Assembly (NCBI GenBank): GCA_050124735.1
Contig: JASFEQ010000306.1
Coordinates: 1 to 5,582 of the forward strand
DNA: 5,582 nucleotides
From: JASFEQ01 sp050124735
GTDB lineage: Bacteria; Desulfobacterota; DSM-4660; Desulfatiglandales; HGW-15
Direction of reading: 5' to 3'
How positions within the stretch are numbered: the stretch's first letter is position 1; each line of letters begins with the position of its first letter. Shown here in pieces: positions 1 to 5,582 of this stretch. Below the pieces are notes generated by a model. That model saw only the letters and a list, made by a program, of their open reading frames with translations. It was not told where the DNA came from and ran no database searches. The position numbers and the translations under genes were made by a program.

Positions 1-1
1 G

Positions 2-166
2 TTACATGAAGGGGATAGTATCTATTTCGATTCGAAAATTCCTCATACCGGGAGGAGTGTGGGCAATAAAAGGGCGAAGATTTTAGCTGTGATGTATTCC
101 TATAAACGCAACCTGAAAATGGACTCAATCGAATCCAGAATCCGTGTGCTAAAGGGATCCACTTGA
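2..166 (+). CDS. C-terminal end of a cupin-domain protein, probably an HTH-cupin transcriptional regulator (5' truncated by window)
   Basis: The reading frame is open from the first bases of the window and ends at TGA 164-166, giving the last 54 residues of a protein that starts outside. The visible part begins LHEGDSIYFDSKIPH, which matches the second conserved cupin motif (G-D-x-I-Y-F-x-S-x-I-P-H followed by an Asn at GN). It continues with the beta-strand AKILAVMYSYKRNL that usually closes the cupin barrel. In many bacteria this 'EGDS.YFDS.IPH' form is the C-terminal sensor half of XRE-type HTH-cupin regulators that control nearby catabolic genes. The HTH half would lie upstream and is not visible, so a stand-alone cupin is possible. 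About 15 extra residues (MDSIESRIRVLKGST) follow the barrel. It precedes the metabolic genes in the same orientation and may regulate them; that role is inferred from position. Confidence 0.75.
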   Translation, partial: LHEGDSIYFDSKIPHTGRSVGNKRAKILAVMYSYKRNLKMDSIESRIRVLKGST

Positions 167-178
167 TTTTGGGGGCTC

Positions 179-208
179 TTGTCACGAACATGATGAAATT
201 GTTATAAA
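179..208 (+). promoter_or_regulatory. Candidate sigma70-type promoter for the DUF169-ligase operon
   Basis: TTGTCA at 179-184 matches the -35 consensus TTGACA in five of six bases. TATAAA at 203-208 matches the -10 consensus TATAAT in five of six, with an 18-nt spacer. It lies just after the stop codon of the cupin gene and is the best-placed promoter-like pair upstream of the gene at 462. Transcription would start near 215, leaving a leader of about 245 nt. This is a consensus match by eye; no experimental support is visible. Confidence 0.42.
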
Positions 209-222
209 GGCCATAACTAAGC

Positions 223-301
223 GTCGTTTAGAGCATACTTTTGAAGTGAATTTTATTGGACTTATGGTTTCCATTTTGGAAACTATGTTCGATTAAACGA
301 C
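223..301. repeat. Imperfect inverted repeat enclosing the leader hairpin region
   Basis: The 8-bp arm GTCGTTTA (223-230) is the perfect reverse complement of TAAACGAC (294-301). Pairing continues inward with GAGCATA (231-237) against TATGTTC (284-290), with one G-T wobble, if GAT at 291-293 is bulged out. The result is a stem of about 15 pairs closing a 46-nt loop. It could be an RNA fold in the leader, a two-site operator or the ends of a small degenerate insertion element. It is mutually exclusive with the outer three pairs of the hairpin at 264-286. Flanking target-site duplications are not obvious, which weakens the element interpretation. Confidence 0.5.
264..286. promoter_or_regulatory. 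Short palindrome/hairpin, possible operator or leader structure
   Basis: ATGGTTTCCA (264-273) pairs with TGGAAACTAT (277-286) across a three-base TTT loop: ten pairs, one of them a G-T wobble, with a perfect GTTTCCA/TGGAAAC core. No T-run follows, so it is not a typical rho-independent terminator. Its near-perfect dyad symmetry and its place between the candidate promoter and the first gene would suit a repressor operator or an RNA hairpin. A link to the cupin regulator upstream is only inference. Confidence 0.4.
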
Positions 302-445
302 AGCCTCCACCATCTTTTCCCCTCAAAACTTAATGCTATTTCTGACTTATCCGGTAAAAGTGCGGCAGCAAAAAGGCTTAACTTGGCCAAAATAACAGAG
401 AACCTCAATGGCAAGAGAAGGCGTAGTCCTTTTTAAATCTTTGTG

Positions 446-453
446 AAGGAGGG
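446..453 (+). promoter_or_regulatory. Strong ribosome binding site of the DUF169 gene
   Basis: AAGGAGGG lies 8 nt before the ATG at 462. It is a near-perfect anti-16S complement, fixes that start codon and predicts efficient translation. Confidence 0.85.
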
Positions 454-461
454 CAAAAATA

Positions 462-1241
462 ATGAATCTGGCAAAAATAGAGGAGGCCATGTCAACCTAT
501 GTTAGACACCAAACCTATCCCTTGGCCATCAAAATGCTGAACAGTGAGGATGATATTCCACAGGATGCAAAGCGGCCCTTGAAAGACTATGGGGCCTCTT
601 TTACCCTCTGCCAGGCCTTGGCTCTGGGTCGCAGGGACGGCTTGACTATTGTTCTGGACAAAGATAGCCAGTCTTGCCCCATAGCGCTGGCGGGATTGGG
701 ATTTGTAAGGCCGGAAGAATATCTGAGCGGCAAGTATGCACTGGCTCCCATGAACCAACCCACTGAAGCCCGGGAACAGGCAGCCAAGGCCATGCCCAAA
801 TTTCAATTCGGAAAATTCAGATATATTTTGATCTCTCCGATACAATCCGCGAGTTTTGATCCGGACGTGATCATATTTTATGGGAGTGGAGCTCAAGTCA
901 TGCGGATGATCCAGGCTGCTGTTTTTGCGTCGGGTGATAGTCTGACATCCAAGTCAACTGGGGCTGGGGGTTGCCTTCTTCCCATTGTGGAACCCATCGT
1001 TGAAGGGAAATGCAAATATGCTGTTCCTGGAAATGGGGAACGACGCTTAGGACTGATTGCTGATGGGGAGTTGGCATTCGCTATGCCCAGGAATCGCTTT
1101 GAAGAGGTGGTCAGCGGATTGGAGCTTTCCCATGAAGGAAAGCAGACCTATCCCATTAGCCCGGGTTATCTGAAATTAGAGTACAAAATGCCCCCACCTT
1201 ATGCGGAACTACGGAAAGCATTATTAGAGAACTCCAAATAG
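462..1241 (+). CDS. DUF169 family protein (COG2043-like), function unknown
   Basis: This 259-residue protein has the look of the DUF169 family: an N-terminal helix followed by YPLAIKML, then YGASFTLCQALALGRRDG with Cys50 (residues 43-60), DSQSCPIALAGLGF with Cys72 (68-81), GGC at 169-171 and GKCKYAVPGNGERR with Cys184 (182-195). The family is uncharacterised. Spaced cysteines have prompted the idea of metal or thiol chemistry, but no reaction is established to my knowledge. I see no signal peptide or membrane segment, so it is probably cytoplasmic. The start is well supported by AAGGAGGG 8 nt upstream, and the length is normal for the family. It is the first gene of the apparent operon, about 100 bp before the CaiC-like ligase. 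DUF169 genes often occur in anaerobes beside metabolic genes; a role linked to the acyl-CoA ligases here is inference from context. The family call is by recognition of sequence pattern, not by a search. Confidence 0.8.
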   Translation: MNLAKIEEAMSTYVRHQTYPLAIKMLNSEDDIPQDAKRPLKDYGASFTLCQALALGRRDGLTIVLDKDSQSCPIALAGLGFVRPEEYLSGKYALAPMNQPTEAREQAAKAMPKFQFGKFRYILISPIQSASFDPDVIIFYGSGAQVMRMIQAAVFASGDSLTSKSTGAGGCLLPIVEPIVEGKCKYAVPGNGERRLGLIADGELAFAMPRNRFEEVVSGLELSHEGKQTYPISPGYLKLEYKMPPPYAELRKALLENSK

Positions 1242-1263
1242 TAAGATCTCCCAATAAACAAGG

Positions 1264-1296
1264 GAAACCCATCAAAGGCTCATAGGTAAGGGTTTC
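1264..1296. repeat. Inverted repeat in the DUF169-ligase gap
   Basis: GAAACCC (1264-1270) is the perfect reverse complement of GGGTTTC (1290-1296), separated by 19 nt. It sits 23 bp after the DUF169 stop codon. There is no T-run after it, so it is a poor intrinsic terminator. It could act as an mRNA stability or processing hairpin between the first two cistrons, or be chance. Confidence 0.3.
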
Positions 1297-1330
1297 GAAT
1301 GCCATTCATGGATGGACATTTCTAATATTT

Positions 1331-1337
1331 AAGGAGG
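1331..1337 (+). promoter_or_regulatory. Ribosome binding site that fixes the start of the CaiC-like ligase
   Basis: AAGGAGG ends 6 nt before ATG 1344, an ideal spacing. The in-frame GTG at 1338 directly abuts the site and is too close to be used, so the ATG is the real start and the protein begins MSGIEEN. Confidence 0.88.
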
Positions 1338-1343
1338 GTGTTT

Positions 1344-2939
1344 ATGTCCGGCATTGAAGAAAACGTCTTGGGAAAACTGATTCAGGAAAAAGGTCGCATT
1401 CATGGGGATCGCACATTTTTGTTTTTTAAAGATGAAAAGATCACCTATGAAGAATTGGACCATATTTCCAACCAGTTTGCACACGGGTTTAAAGATCTTG
1501 GCATTCAAAAAGATGACAAGGTTGCCATTATGATGAAAAATCATCCTAATTTTCTGCATGTATGGTTTGGTTCTTCCAAACTGGGAGCCGTGGAGGTACC
1601 CATAAATACAGCTTACAAGGGCAATCTTTTAAAACATATCATCAATAACTCAGAATCAAAACTGCTGATCATTGACAGTGACTTTTTGGAAAGGCTTTTA
1701 CCCATTAAGGAGGACCTGACAGAACTCAAGCAAATTATTTGCCACGGTGAAATAGACAAAGGTGTTAGTGACTCCCTTCCCACCCCAATATCTGGTATAG
1801 AAGATTTTTTCCATTGCTCAGCTGATCCGTTGGAAGTGGATGTCAAGCCTTCAGATCCTGCCGGCATCATCTATACTTCCGGGACCACTGGCCTTTCAAA
1901 AGGCGCAGTCGGCTCCCACAACTTTTTCCTGCACACGGCCAGACTTGTATCCAGGCTACGTGATGCTGGCCCCCAGGATATCCTGTATACGTTCCTCCCA
2001 CTTTTCCATATGAACGCCCAGCTCATGACCTCTGTGGCAGCACTGGTGGCAGATGCCCAGGCCGTGCTGAGCGAGAGGTTCAGTGCATCACGTTTTTGGG
2101 ACGATATCCGTAAATATGGTGCCACTCAATTTAACTATCTAGGTGCGGTGATGACCATACTATCCAAGCAAGAACCACGGGAAGATGACGCTGACAATCC
2201 AGTCAGGATAGCTTTTGGTGCGGCCTGTCCGCCAGACGTTATGGAACTACTGGAACGGCGTTTTGGCTTTATCTGTCTTGAGGGGTTTGGAATGAGCGAG
2301 ATAGGGCTCGTTGTCCATGATGCCATTGATGACCGCAAAACCGGGGCCTGCGGAAAGGTGCTCGATGACCTGTTTGAGGTGATTCTGGTGGATGATGATG
2401 ATATGGAGGTGCCGGTGGGAGAAATAGGTGAAATCGTGGTGCGGCCAAAAAAGCCCTACATTATGATGTCGGGATATTACAATATGCCGGATAAAACCTT
2501 GGAAGCCTATCGTAACCTCTGGTTCCACTCAGGAGACTATGCCAAAAAAGATGAGGAAGGATACTTCTACTTTGTGGACCGCAAAAAAGATGCCATTCGT
2601 CGTCGAGGGGAGAACATCTCTTCTTTTGAGGTGGAGAAGGTTATAAACGAACACCCTAAGATCCTGGAGTCTGCGGTCTTTGCTATCCCTTCGGAACTTG
2701 GCGAGGATGATGTGAAGGCCAATATCGTCCTTAAACCAGGCGAGAACCTGCCCCCCGAAGACGTGATTAAGTATTGTAACGAGAGGATGGCATACTTCGC
2801 CGTTCCCCGGTATTTGGAGTTTGTTTCCGAACTCCCCAAGACCCCGACCAACCGGGTGGAGAAGTATCGGTTGAGGGAGGCGGGCATTACGGGAAATACC
2901 TGGGATCTAGAAAAGGCGGGAATCAAAATCAAGCGCTAG
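1344..2939 (+). CDS. Class I adenylate-forming acyl-CoA synthetase, CaiC-like (AMP-binding)
   Basis: The product (531 residues from ATG 1344) should activate a carboxylic acid with ATP to an acyl-adenylate and then to its CoA thioester, in the cytoplasm. The ANL-superfamily motifs appear in order. The phosphate-binding loop IIYTSGTTGLSKGAVGSHN is near residues 175-193. The substrate-binding region LPLFHMNAQ follows near 218-226. The A5 motif EGFGMSE is near 313-319. The A7/A8 region runs from WFHSGDY to VDRKKDAIRRRGENISSFEVE, near 393-430. The mobile C-terminal domain ends LPKTPTNRVEKYRLRE. Overall form and length match the crotonobetaine/carnitine-CoA ligase-like group, but that group is broad and the true acid is unknown. 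In the final motif, where most homologues have Gly-Lys (catalytic Lys for adenylation), this protein has Asn503-Arg504, with a Lys three residues later. Other CaiC-like proteins may show similar variants, so it need not be inactive. It lies 102 bp after the DUF169 gene and 78 bp before the Tm-1-like gene. Confidence 0.9.
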   Translation: MSGIEENVLGKLIQEKGRIHGDRTFLFFKDEKITYEELDHISNQFAHGFKDLGIQKDDKVAIMMKNHPNFLHVWFGSSKLGAVEVPINTAYKGNLLKHIINNSESKLLIIDSDFLERLLPIKEDLTELKQIICHGEIDKGVSDSLPTPISGIEDFFHCSADPLEVDVKPSDPAGIIYTSGTTGLSKGAVGSHNFFLHTARLVSRLRDAGPQDILYTFLPLFHMNAQLMTSVAALVADAQAVLSERFSASRFWDDIRKYGATQFNYLGAVMTILSKQEPREDDADNPVRIAFGAACPPDVMELLERRFGFICLEGFGMSEIGLVVHDAIDDRKTGACGKVLDDLFEVILVDDDDMEVPVGEIGEIVVRPKKPYIMMSGYYNMPDKTLEAYRNLWFHSGDYAKKDEEGYFYFVDRKKDAIRRRGENISSFEVEKVINEHPKILESAVFAIPSELGEDDVKANIVLKPGENLPPEDVIKYCNERMAYFAVPRYLEFVSELPKTPTNRVEKYRLREAGITGNTWDLEKAGIKIKR

Positions 2940-3017
2940 CCTCTATGGATGAAAGATGCGTGTGAAAAAGGCAATGTGAGAAGACGATTCCCAAATCATA
3001 AAGGATAGGGAAAGCTT

Positions 3018-4250
3018 ATGAAGAAAAAGATTGTTATCATTGGCACCGTTGATACCAAGGGTGATCAACTGCGGCTCCTCAAGGAGCGGATTGACTCCCG
3101 AGGGCATGAGGCCATCCTCATGGATATCAGCATGGGAGCAGGTCCCTCCTATCAAGCAGATATAACCTCCGAAGAAATTGCCGGTTTGGCAGGCAAGGAT
3201 ATAGAAGCAATCAGGGCCTCGAAAGACAGGCTCACCATCACGAACGCCATGAGTGCCGGGGCTCAGCAAAAGGCCTTGGATCTTCTTTCACGGGGGGAAC
3301 TGGACGGCATTGTATCTCTGGGAGGGTCCACAATTGCCTTGATTGCATCGCAGGTGATGTCCAAATTGCCCTTTGGGATCCCCAAGGTCATTGCTGTTCC
3401 TGCTGCTCAGACGGTCTACGTGGCAAGATGGTTTGAAGCCACTGACCTGATTGTGATGCAACTTATTATGGAAATTGCTGGTATGAATGACCTCATCAGG
3501 AATGCCATTTCGCAGGTGGCTGGGGCGATCTCGGGGATGGTGGAGGAAGCCTCTGATCACACATCTTTGAAACTCCCTTATCCTTCTGTGGCGATGACTG
3601 AACTGGGATTTTCAGATCAATGCGCCAAGTATGTGGAGCAGCTTCTAGAAGAAAAAGGATACCACGTATATCCCTTCCATGCCCAGGGCATCAGTGATCG
3701 AGCCATGGATCGGCTCATATCCCAGGGCTTCTTTGACGGCGTCATAGAGATCGTTCCCGCTGGGCTCATCGAAGAAAGGTTCAAGGGTAATCGGCCTGCC
3801 GGTATGGCAAGACTTGATGCTGCCGGTGAAAGGGGCATCCCGCAAGTATGGGCCCCCTGCTGCTTTAACATTACAGGTGCGGGACCCACTCGTACCAACA
3901 GGGAGAAGTATCTTGCAACGGGAAAGGTCCTTGAAATTGACGAAATGAGGGCCATGGCCCGATTTCCGGTGGATGAAATGAAAATCGGGGCCAAGCTCTA
4001 TGCGGACAAAATAAACAAGGTCCAGGGTCCCATAAAGCTGGTGGTCCCCTTGAGAGGCTGGTCCTCTTTAGACAGAGAAGGGAGCGTTCTTTATGACCCC
4101 GATGAGGACCAGATTTTCATAGATGAATTGAAAAAGAATCTCAGGGTTCCACTTGACATAGAGGTGGTAGATTGTAACTTGGAAGATTTCCCTACGGCCC
4201 AGGCGTTGGTCAACAGCCTAGATAGATTCATCAAGGAGAAGAAACGATGA
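3018..4250 (+). CDS. Tm-1-like ATP-binding domain protein (UPF0261 family)
   Basis: This 410-residue protein resembles the bacterial UPF0261 family, related to the N-terminal half of the plant tomato mosaic virus resistance protein Tm-1. Recognisable segments in order: IVIIGTVDTKGDQ at residues 5-17 (family GTxDTKGxE); GIVSLGGST at 97-105; a variant of the ASG segment, VPAAQTVYVARWFEATDL, at 127-144; AGMNDLIRNAISQVAGAISGMV at 154-175; MTELGFSDQCA at 193-203; HAQGISDRAMDRLISQGFFDGVIEI at 221-245; AAGERGIPQVWAPCCFN at 268-284; and LPLRG-like VVPLRGWSSLDREGSVLYDP at 342-361. The length is that of a full family member. The biochemical function of the family is not established to my knowledge; ATP binding is known for Tm-1. 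The ATG follows AGGG (3007-3010) at about 7 nt. Its last codons overlap the PaaK-like gene by 4 bp (ATGA), which implies coupled translation. The TIM-barrel partner seen as the second half of Tm-1, often an adjacent gene in bacteria, is not in the window. Confidence 0.87.
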   Translation: MKKKIVIIGTVDTKGDQLRLLKERIDSRGHEAILMDISMGAGPSYQADITSEEIAGLAGKDIEAIRASKDRLTITNAMSAGAQQKALDLLSRGELDGIVSLGGSTIALIASQVMSKLPFGIPKVIAVPAAQTVYVARWFEATDLIVMQLIMEIAGMNDLIRNAISQVAGAISGMVEEASDHTSLKLPYPSVAMTELGFSDQCAKYVEQLLEEKGYHVYPFHAQGISDRAMDRLISQGFFDGVIEIVPAGLIEERFKGNRPAGMARLDAAGERGIPQVWAPCCFNITGAGPTRTNREKYLATGKVLEIDEMRAMARFPVDEMKIGAKLYADKINKVQGPIKLVVPLRGWSSLDREGSVLYDPDEDQIFIDELKKNLRVPLDIEVVDCNLEDFPTAQALVNSLDRFIKEKKR

Positions 4251-5575
4251 AAAAAGAATTTCTAAATGAAAAAATTGAAACAATGGGTCTAGATGAATTA
4301 CGCCCAATTCAGGAACAAAAATTCTTAAAGCAAATAGATTACGTATGGGAAAAGTCTCAATTCTACCAGAAAAAATTTAAGGATCATGGTGTGGAAAGGA
4401 GCGATATCAAGGGACTGAAGGATTTACACAAACTCCCTTTCACCGAAAAAGATGAACTGAGAGAGAGCCAGGAAGAAACCCCCCCTTTGGGATCCCACTG
4501 CATCGTTCCCATAAATGACATCATCCGCATCCAATCCTCATCCGGGACCACGGGTGTTCCCACCTTTGTCGGTATCACCCGCCATGATCATCAGGTTTGG
4601 ACTGATATCACCGCCCGATCCCTTTTCACCAAGAGTGTGAGGCCAGATGATGTGGTAATCCATGCTGTAGGATTAACTTTTTTTGTGGGTGGACTCCCAG
4701 TTAAGGATGCCATCGAGCATATTGGTGCGGCCTTTGTTCCCATTGGTACCGGCGCATCTGACCGAGTGGTCATGACCACAAAGAAATTAGGGGGCAATGT
4801 GCTGCACTGCACCCCATCCTATGCCCAGTATTTTGCTGATTACGTGAGGAAAAACCATAACATGGAACCCTCGGAACTCGGTTTCGAAAAACTGGTGGTT
4901 GGGGCAGAACCGGGAGGGGGAGTCCCCGCCATAAAAAAACGACTTCAAACAGACTATCAATGCCTAATCAGCGAAGGCATGGGCAATTCAGACGCCGCGC
5001 CCATCATCTTCGGGGAATGTCCTGCGCAACAAGGCATGCACTTCTGCGCCCAGGAATATATATTCCCTGAACTTATCGATCCGGACTCTGGCCATGGTAT
5101 GGAAATGAATGATGGGGCCGAAGGAGAGTTGGTTTACACCTTGATCGATCGGGAGTGTTGCCCGGTTGTCAGGTTTAGGACTCGGGACAGGATCACCGTT
5201 TTTGCAGGCCCTTGTGAGTGCGGCCGCACCAGCTTTCGCATAAGATGTATCGGTCGGACCGACGATATGCTTATTCTACTCGGTGTTAACGTCTTTCCCT
5301 CAGCTATCAAGGACGTCCTCACATCCTTCCGTCCACGAGTCACGGGTGACATGCTCATCCTGCTGGACAAACCGGGACCTACTGTGGCGCCCCCACTAAA
5401 AATCCAGGTGGAGTATTCACCCGGTGAAAAGGACCTTGAGACCCTGAAAAAGGACTTAGAAGGGATACTGAGAGACAAGTTGGTATTTAAGGCTGATGTG
5501 GAACTGGTATCCGAAGGCACACTTCCCCGATTTGAGATGAAGGCCAATTACATAAGGAAACTCTATGAAGAATAG
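4247..5575 (+). CDS. Phenylacetate-CoA ligase family protein (PaaK-like)
   Basis: This 442-residue protein is a member of the PaaK group of adenylate-forming enzymes, which convert an aromatic or other carboxylic acid to its CoA thioester with ATP. The length is typical. It shows the short N-terminal helix region (YVWEKSQFYQKKFKDHGV, LHKLPFTEKDELRES). The P-loop SSSGTTGVPTFVGIT at 97-111 has Thr where classical acyl-CoA synthetases have Lys, which is normal for PaaK. A5-like ISEGMGNSDA is at 241-250. ECPAQQGMH at 257-265 plus PCECGRT at 322-328 give a Cys258-x6-His265 ... Cys323-x-Cys325 set that fits the structural zinc site known in some PaaK relatives. GRTDDMLILLGVNVFPSAIKDVL lies at 336-358. 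C-terminal LPRFEMKANYIRKL has Lys432 in the expected catalytic place. It overlaps the Tm-1-like gene by 4 bp. Phenylacetate itself is not established as substrate; PaaK-like ligases also act on other aryl and acyl acids. Confidence 0.9.
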   Translation: MKKEFLNEKIETMGLDELRPIQEQKFLKQIDYVWEKSQFYQKKFKDHGVERSDIKGLKDLHKLPFTEKDELRESQEETPPLGSHCIVPINDIIRIQSSSGTTGVPTFVGITRHDHQVWTDITARSLFTKSVRPDDVVIHAVGLTFFVGGLPVKDAIEHIGAAFVPIGTGASDRVVMTTKKLGGNVLHCTPSYAQYFADYVRKNHNMEPSELGFEKLVVGAEPGGGVPAIKKRLQTDYQCLISEGMGNSDAAPIIFGECPAQQGMHFCAQEYIFPELIDPDSGHGMEMNDGAEGELVYTLIDRECCPVVRFRTRDRITVFAGPCECGRTSFRIRCIGRTDDMLILLGVNVFPSAIKDVLTSFRPRVTGDMLILLDKPGPTVAPPLKIQVEYSPGEKDLETLKKDLEGILRDKLVFKADVELVSEGTLPRFEMKANYIRKLYEE

Positions 5576-5582
5576 GCCGATA

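Larger units (their letters stand above)
167..461. other. Intergenic region with promoter-like sites and inverted repeats
   Basis: This 295-bp stretch separates the cupin gene from the DUF169 gene and is visibly richer in A and T than the genes around it. It contains the candidate promoter (179-208), a nested inverted repeat (223-301) and the ribosome binding site at 446-453. No rho-independent terminator (GC stem plus T-run) follows the cupin gene, so read-through from upstream is possible. A 63-codon frame is open at 245-433 and stops at TAA 434-436. It has no ATG and no ribosome binding site, so I do not call it a gene. Confidence 0.6.

Noticed and set aside
377..485. Similarity between LNLAKITE encoded at 377-400 and MNLAKIEE at the start of the DUF169 protein, suggesting a local duplication or alternate start.
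   Set aside because: Only about 15 of 24 bases match and the similarity does not extend, so it is probably chance.
1300..1330. TAATAT (1323-1328) as a -10 box for a separate promoter of the CaiC-like ligase.
   Set aside because: It matches consensus in four of six bases and has no acceptable -35 box at the right distance.
1338..1343. GTG at 1338 as an alternative start of the CaiC-like ligase.
   Set aside because: It abuts the AAGGAGG site with no spacer; ATG 1344 has ideal spacing.
1242..1343. Rho-independent terminator between the DUF169 gene and the CaiC-like ligase.
   Set aside because: The 7-bp inverted repeat there has a 19-nt loop and no following T-run.
2567..2932. Antisense open frame of 121 codons inside the CaiC-like ligase gene; similar antisense frames of up to 137 codons occur in the other genes.
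   Set aside because: They are shadows of well-supported forward genes, lack recognisable domains and have low-complexity Ser/Arg-rich translations.
1..5582. CRISPR arrays, tRNA or rRNA genes, transposases, toxin-antitoxin or other defence genes.
   Set aside because: No repeat-spacer pattern, cloverleaf-like segment or characteristic protein motif was found on either strand.

Overview
The window carries four complete forward-strand genes and the 3' end of a fifth. All five read the same way, so it looks like a stretch of one metabolic cluster and not a mobile or defence region. I see no rRNA, tRNA, CRISPR array, transposase or phage gene. Moderate GC, strong AAGGAGG-type ribosome binding sites and the gene set (DUF169 protein, CaiC-like and PaaK-like acyl-CoA ligases, Tm-1-like protein) fit an anaerobic bacterium such as a sulfate-reducing or syntrophic Desulfobacterota. 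That placement is an inference from gene content, not a demonstration.

Layout. Positions 2-166 hold the last 54 codons of a cupin-domain protein, probably the sensor domain of an HTH-cupin transcriptional regulator. Positions 167-461 are AT-rich and apparently non-coding. They contain a good sigma70-like promoter (179-208) followed by a nested inverted repeat (223-301), so the downstream transcript would have a leader of roughly 245 nt. Then come a DUF169 protein (462-1241), a class I acyl-CoA synthetase of the CaiC-like type (1344-2939), a Tm-1-like/UPF0261 protein (3018-4250) and a phenylacetate-CoA-ligase-like enzyme (4247-5575). The last two overlap by 4 bp (ATGA). The gaps of about 100 and 78 bp between the earlier genes hold no convincing terminator, so the four genes probably form one operon.

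How the genes may work together. Two different adenylate-forming ligases indicate that one or more free carboxylic acids are activated to CoA thioesters. The Tm-1-like and DUF169 proteins have no established biochemical role that I can name. The Tm-1-like protein is translationally coupled to the PaaK-like ligase, which suggests a shared step or substrate. A cupin regulator just upstream would fit control by a small-molecule ligand. No dehydrogenase, hydratase, thiolase or transporter lies in the window, so the substrate cannot be assigned.

Most worth following up: the Tm-1-like/PaaK coupling, the apparent absence of the canonical catalytic lysine in the C-terminal motif of the CaiC-like ligase, and the structured leader upstream of the DUF169 gene.
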